DNA from: Bacillota bacterium
GTDB taxonomy: Bacteria; Bacillota_A; Clostridia; Peptostreptococcales; Anaerovoracaceae
Assembly: GCA_017457585.1 (NCBI GenBank)
Contig: JAFTHD010000103.1
Location: 1 to 7,163, forward strand
Reading direction: 5' to 3'
DNA: 7,163 nucleotides
Shown: in pieces, positions 5,395 through 7,163 of the stretch
Numbering within the stretch: position 1 is the first letter of the stretch
Layout of the letters: each line of letters begins with the position of its first letter
Notes under the pieces: model-generated
What the model saw: the letters and a program-made list of their open reading frames with translations, nothing else
What the model was told of the DNA's origin: nothing
Database searches by the model: none
Made by a program: the position numbers and the translations under genes

Positions 5395-5417
5395 AAAGGG
5401 AGTGCTGATGCACTCCC
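5395..5417 (-). terminator. Terminator of the ribosomal protein operon after rplQ
   Basis: GGGAGTGC, loop ATCA, GCACTCCC (5417-5398 on the minus strand) is a perfect 8-bp GC-rich stem, followed by TTTAT. The T-run is short but the stem is strong. It lies 12 nt past the rplQ stop codon. Confidence 0.7.
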
Positions 5418-5429
5418 TGCAGGTCTTAG

Positions 5430-5771
5430 TTATACAAGCTCCAGGAATACTTCCTCTGCGTTGTCGCCTCTGCGAGGTCCAAGCTTGAGGATTCTTGTGT
5501 ATCCGCCCTGTCTGTCTTCGTACTTCGGTGCGATTTCATCAAAGAGCTTACTTACAACTGTTTCATCGTAGATGTATGCCAGCGCCTGTCTTCTTGCGTG
5601 AAGATCGCCGCGCTTTGCAAGTGTAATCATTTTTTCTGCCTGTCTTCTGGCTTCCTTAGCTCTGTCTTCAGTCGTTGTGATCCTTCCCTCTCTGAGTAAG
5701 TCAGTTACGAGGTTTCGGAGCATTGACTTTCTGTGAGCTGAGTCTCTGCCTAATTTCTTATATCCTGGCAT
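5430..5771 (-). CDS. rplQ: 50S ribosomal protein L17 (bL17)
   Basis: This 113-residue protein of the large ribosomal subunit contacts 23S rRNA near the peptide exit side. It is recognised across its whole length: the N-terminal [20 protein letters not shown], the central [20 protein letters not shown], and the C-terminal [20 protein letters not shown]. The length matches the short bL17 form of Firmicutes. The ATG at 5771 is preceded by AGGAGG at 8 nt. The gene starts 17 nt after the rpoA stop, in the same transcript, and is the last ribosomal gene before the terminator. Nothing unusual is seen in the coding sequence. Confidence 0.98.
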   Translation of the reverse strand: MPGYKKLGRDSAHRKSMLRNLVTDLLREGRITTTEDRAKEARRQAEKMITLAKRGDLHARRQALAYIYDETVVSKLFDEIAPKYEDRQGGYTRILKLGPRRGDNAEEVFLELV

Positions 5772-5788
5772 CGTCTCGTCCTCCTATT

Positions 5789-6736
5789 CTATTCATCGCT
5801 CTGTCTGAGGCTAAGTCCCAGCTCTTCCAGCTTGTGCTTAACTTCATCAAGTGACTTCTTACCAAGGTTTCTAACCTTCATCATATCTTCTTCGCTTCTG
5901 TTCGTTAATTCCTCAACTGTGTTGATGGATGCCCTCTTCAGGCAGTTGAAGGAACGAACTGAAAGTTCCAGTTCCTCGATGGTCATCTCGAGGGCCTTTT
6001 CCTTCTGGTTCTCTTCCTTTTCCACCATGATTTCCAGACCTTCCGTGGAATCGGTAAGACCAACGAAGAGACCTAAGTGCTCCTGCATGATCTTTGCGCC
6101 GATTGAAACGCCTTCGCTTGGAGAAATCGTTCCATCTGTCCACAGCTCCAGAATCAGCTTGTCGTAGTCAGTAACCTGGCCAACTCTTGTGTTCTCAACT
6201 GTGAAGTTGCACTTTCTAACAGGAGTGTAGATTGAATCGGTAGGGATTACCGATATAGGCGTGTGTTCATCCTTGTTCATCTCGGATGGAACGTATCCTC
6301 TTCCTCTTGCAAGGTTAATCTCCATGATGAGAGTTGCATTCTCTTCCAGAGTTGCTATGTGCAGTTCAGGGTTTACGATTTCTACGTCCGCATCACCCAG
6401 TATATCTGCTGCTGTTACTTCCTTAGGACCGATAGCGTTTATCAATACCTTCTTGGCATTTTCGCCGTTCAGCTTGATTGCCAGCTTCTTCAGGTTGAGT
6501 ATAATCTCCGTAACATCTTCCTTGACGCCAGGAATCGTCGAGAACTCGTGAAGAATACCATCAATCTTAACTGATGTAACGGCTACACCCGGAAGTGAGC
6601 TGAGAAGGATTCTTCTCATGCTGTTTCCCAGTGTTGTACCATATCCTCTTTCGAGAGGTTCTACAACGAACTTCCCATAGTTGGGATCTTCGCTTGAATA
6701 TAAACATTCGATTGTTGGCTTTTCGATTTCTATCAC
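5789..6736 (-). CDS. rpoA: DNA-directed RNA polymerase alpha subunit
   Basis: Alpha nucleates assembly of RNA polymerase and binds promoter UP elements and activators. The 315-residue protein is full length. The N-terminal dimerisation domain shows [20 protein letters not shown] at about 29-48 and [20 protein letters not shown] further on. An acidic linker (about 235-255) leads to the C-terminal domain with [17 protein letters not shown] (about 261-277) and [17 protein letters not shown] (about 287-303), its DNA-binding helix-hairpin-helix surface. The start is GTG at 6736-6734: AGGAGG lies 7 nt upstream and the protein begins [10 protein letters not shown] as in relatives. It follows rpsD by 47 nt and precedes rplQ by 17 nt. 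Confidence 0.98.
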   Translation of the reverse strand: MIEIEKPTIECLYSSEDPNYGKFVVEPLERGYGTTLGNSMRRILLSSLPGVAVTSVKIDGILHEFSTIPGVKEDVTEIILNLKKLAIKLNGENAKKVLINAIGPKEVTAADILGDADVEIVNPELHIATLEENATLIMEINLARGRGYVPSEMNKDEHTPISVIPTDSIYTPVRKCNFTVENTRVGQVTDYDKLILELWTDGTISPSEGVSIGAKIMQEHLGLFVGLTDSTEGLEIMVEKEENQKEKALEMTIEELELSVRSFNCLKRASINTVEELTNRSEEDMMKVRNLGKKSLDEVKHKLEELGLSLRQSDE

Positions 6737-6783
6737 TCGAAACCCTCCTTTTCATTCCATGGTAACAACGTTTATCCGTTACA

Positions 6784-7163
6784 TTACTTGGAATACAATT
6801 CGACGATCAGGTGCTCTTCTACAGGAACATCAATCTGATCTCTTGTAGGCTCTGTAAGCACGGTACCTTCGAGTTTATCTCTGTTAACGGAGAGCCAAGC
6901 AGGGATACCAACTTCCATGTCCTGGATTTCCTTGAACTTCGGTGACTTCTTGCTCTTTTCCTTAACAGCAACCACGTCGCCAGCCTTAACCTGGTATGAA
7001 GGAATGTCTACCTTCTTGCCGTTTACTGTGTAGTGACCGTGGTTTACGAGCTGTCTTGCTTCTCTTCTCGTAGTTGAGAATCCCATTCTGTATACTACGT
7101 TGTCGAGACGCTCTTCCAGCATGATCAGCAGGTTTTCACCTGTGATACCAGCCTTCTTGGAAG
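6784..7163 (-). CDS. rpsD: 30S ribosomal protein S4 (uS4), C-terminal part (5' end outside window)
   Basis: S4 is a primary 16S rRNA-binding protein that starts assembly of the small subunit body. It also often acts as a translational repressor of its own operon and as an antiterminator. The last 125 residues are visible, from [20 protein letters not shown] to HLIVELYSK. They include the S4 RNA-binding fold ([44 protein letters not shown]). The frame stays open to the window edge; the ATG at 7122 is an internal Met, because the residues before it match S4 and a complete S4 is about 200 residues. It is the first gene of the visible rpsD-rpoA-rplQ series. Confidence 0.97.
   Translation of the reverse strand, partial: SKKAGITGENLLIMLEERLDNVVYRMGFSTTRREARQLVNHGHYTVNGKKVDIPSYQVKAGDVVAVKEKSKKSPKFKEIQDMEVGIPAWLSVNRDKLEGTVLTEPTRDQIDVPVEEHLIVELYSK

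Noticed and set aside
5330..5413. Longer start for the first sigma factor, adding 28 residues from an ATG at 5413
   Set aside because: It lies in the terminator hairpin after rplQ, has no ribosome binding site, and would read through the candidate promoter. The ATG at 5329 has an excellent site and fits the family length.
6784..7122. rpsD starting at the ATG at 7122
   Set aside because: The frame is open upstream to the window edge and the extra residues match S4 (ITGENLL before the S4 domain); the gene is simply cut by the window.

Overview
The window looks like a chromosomal segment of a Gram-positive anaerobe of the Clostridia (Bacillota). The evidence is strong AGGAGG-type ribosome binding sites, the order rpsD-rpoA-rplQ, a perfect CIRCE operator in front of clpB, and ECF sigma factors paired with membrane anti-sigma-like proteins. 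A Family XIII/Anaerovoracaceae-type host is possible, but that is only an impression from protein style. Every gene I can support is on the minus strand, so the layout is best read from high to low coordinates.

Region 1 (7163 to about 5390) is the end of the ribosomal protein superoperon: the 3' part of rpsD (cut by the window edge), rpoA with a GTG start, and rplQ. It closes with a rho-independent terminator hairpin. Region 2 (about 5378 to 4090) is a two-gene ECF sigma/anti-sigma operon. It has a short leader, an ECF-type promoter candidate (TGTAAC, 16 bp, CGTCTT), a sigma factor, a zinc-finger single-pass anti-sigma factor overlapping it by ATGA, and a strong terminator. Region 3 (about 4075 to 1295) is a second, separate sigma module. 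An ECF sigma factor overlaps by ATGA a 736-residue membrane-anchored protein with an extracytoplasmic beta-propeller. Just before its membrane segment this protein carries a 21-residue (63-bp) tandem repeat.

Region 4 (1294 to about 482) is an 0.8-kb gap without a convincing gene. It contains a 42-bp imperfect tandem repeat with palindromic cores, two inverted CGTTAACG motifs about 150 bp apart, several hairpins, two minus-strand terminator candidates, and then the clpB control region (CIRCE plus a near-consensus sigma-A promoter). Region 5 (481 to 1) is the 5' end of clpB, running off the window.

Regions 2 and 3 read as two parallel envelope-sensing circuits. In each, a cytoplasmic sigma factor is co-translated with a membrane protein that probably holds it inactive until an outside signal arrives. 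The second, with a beta-propeller as the presumed sensor and a repeat-length juxtamembrane linker, is the most likely place for under-described biology.
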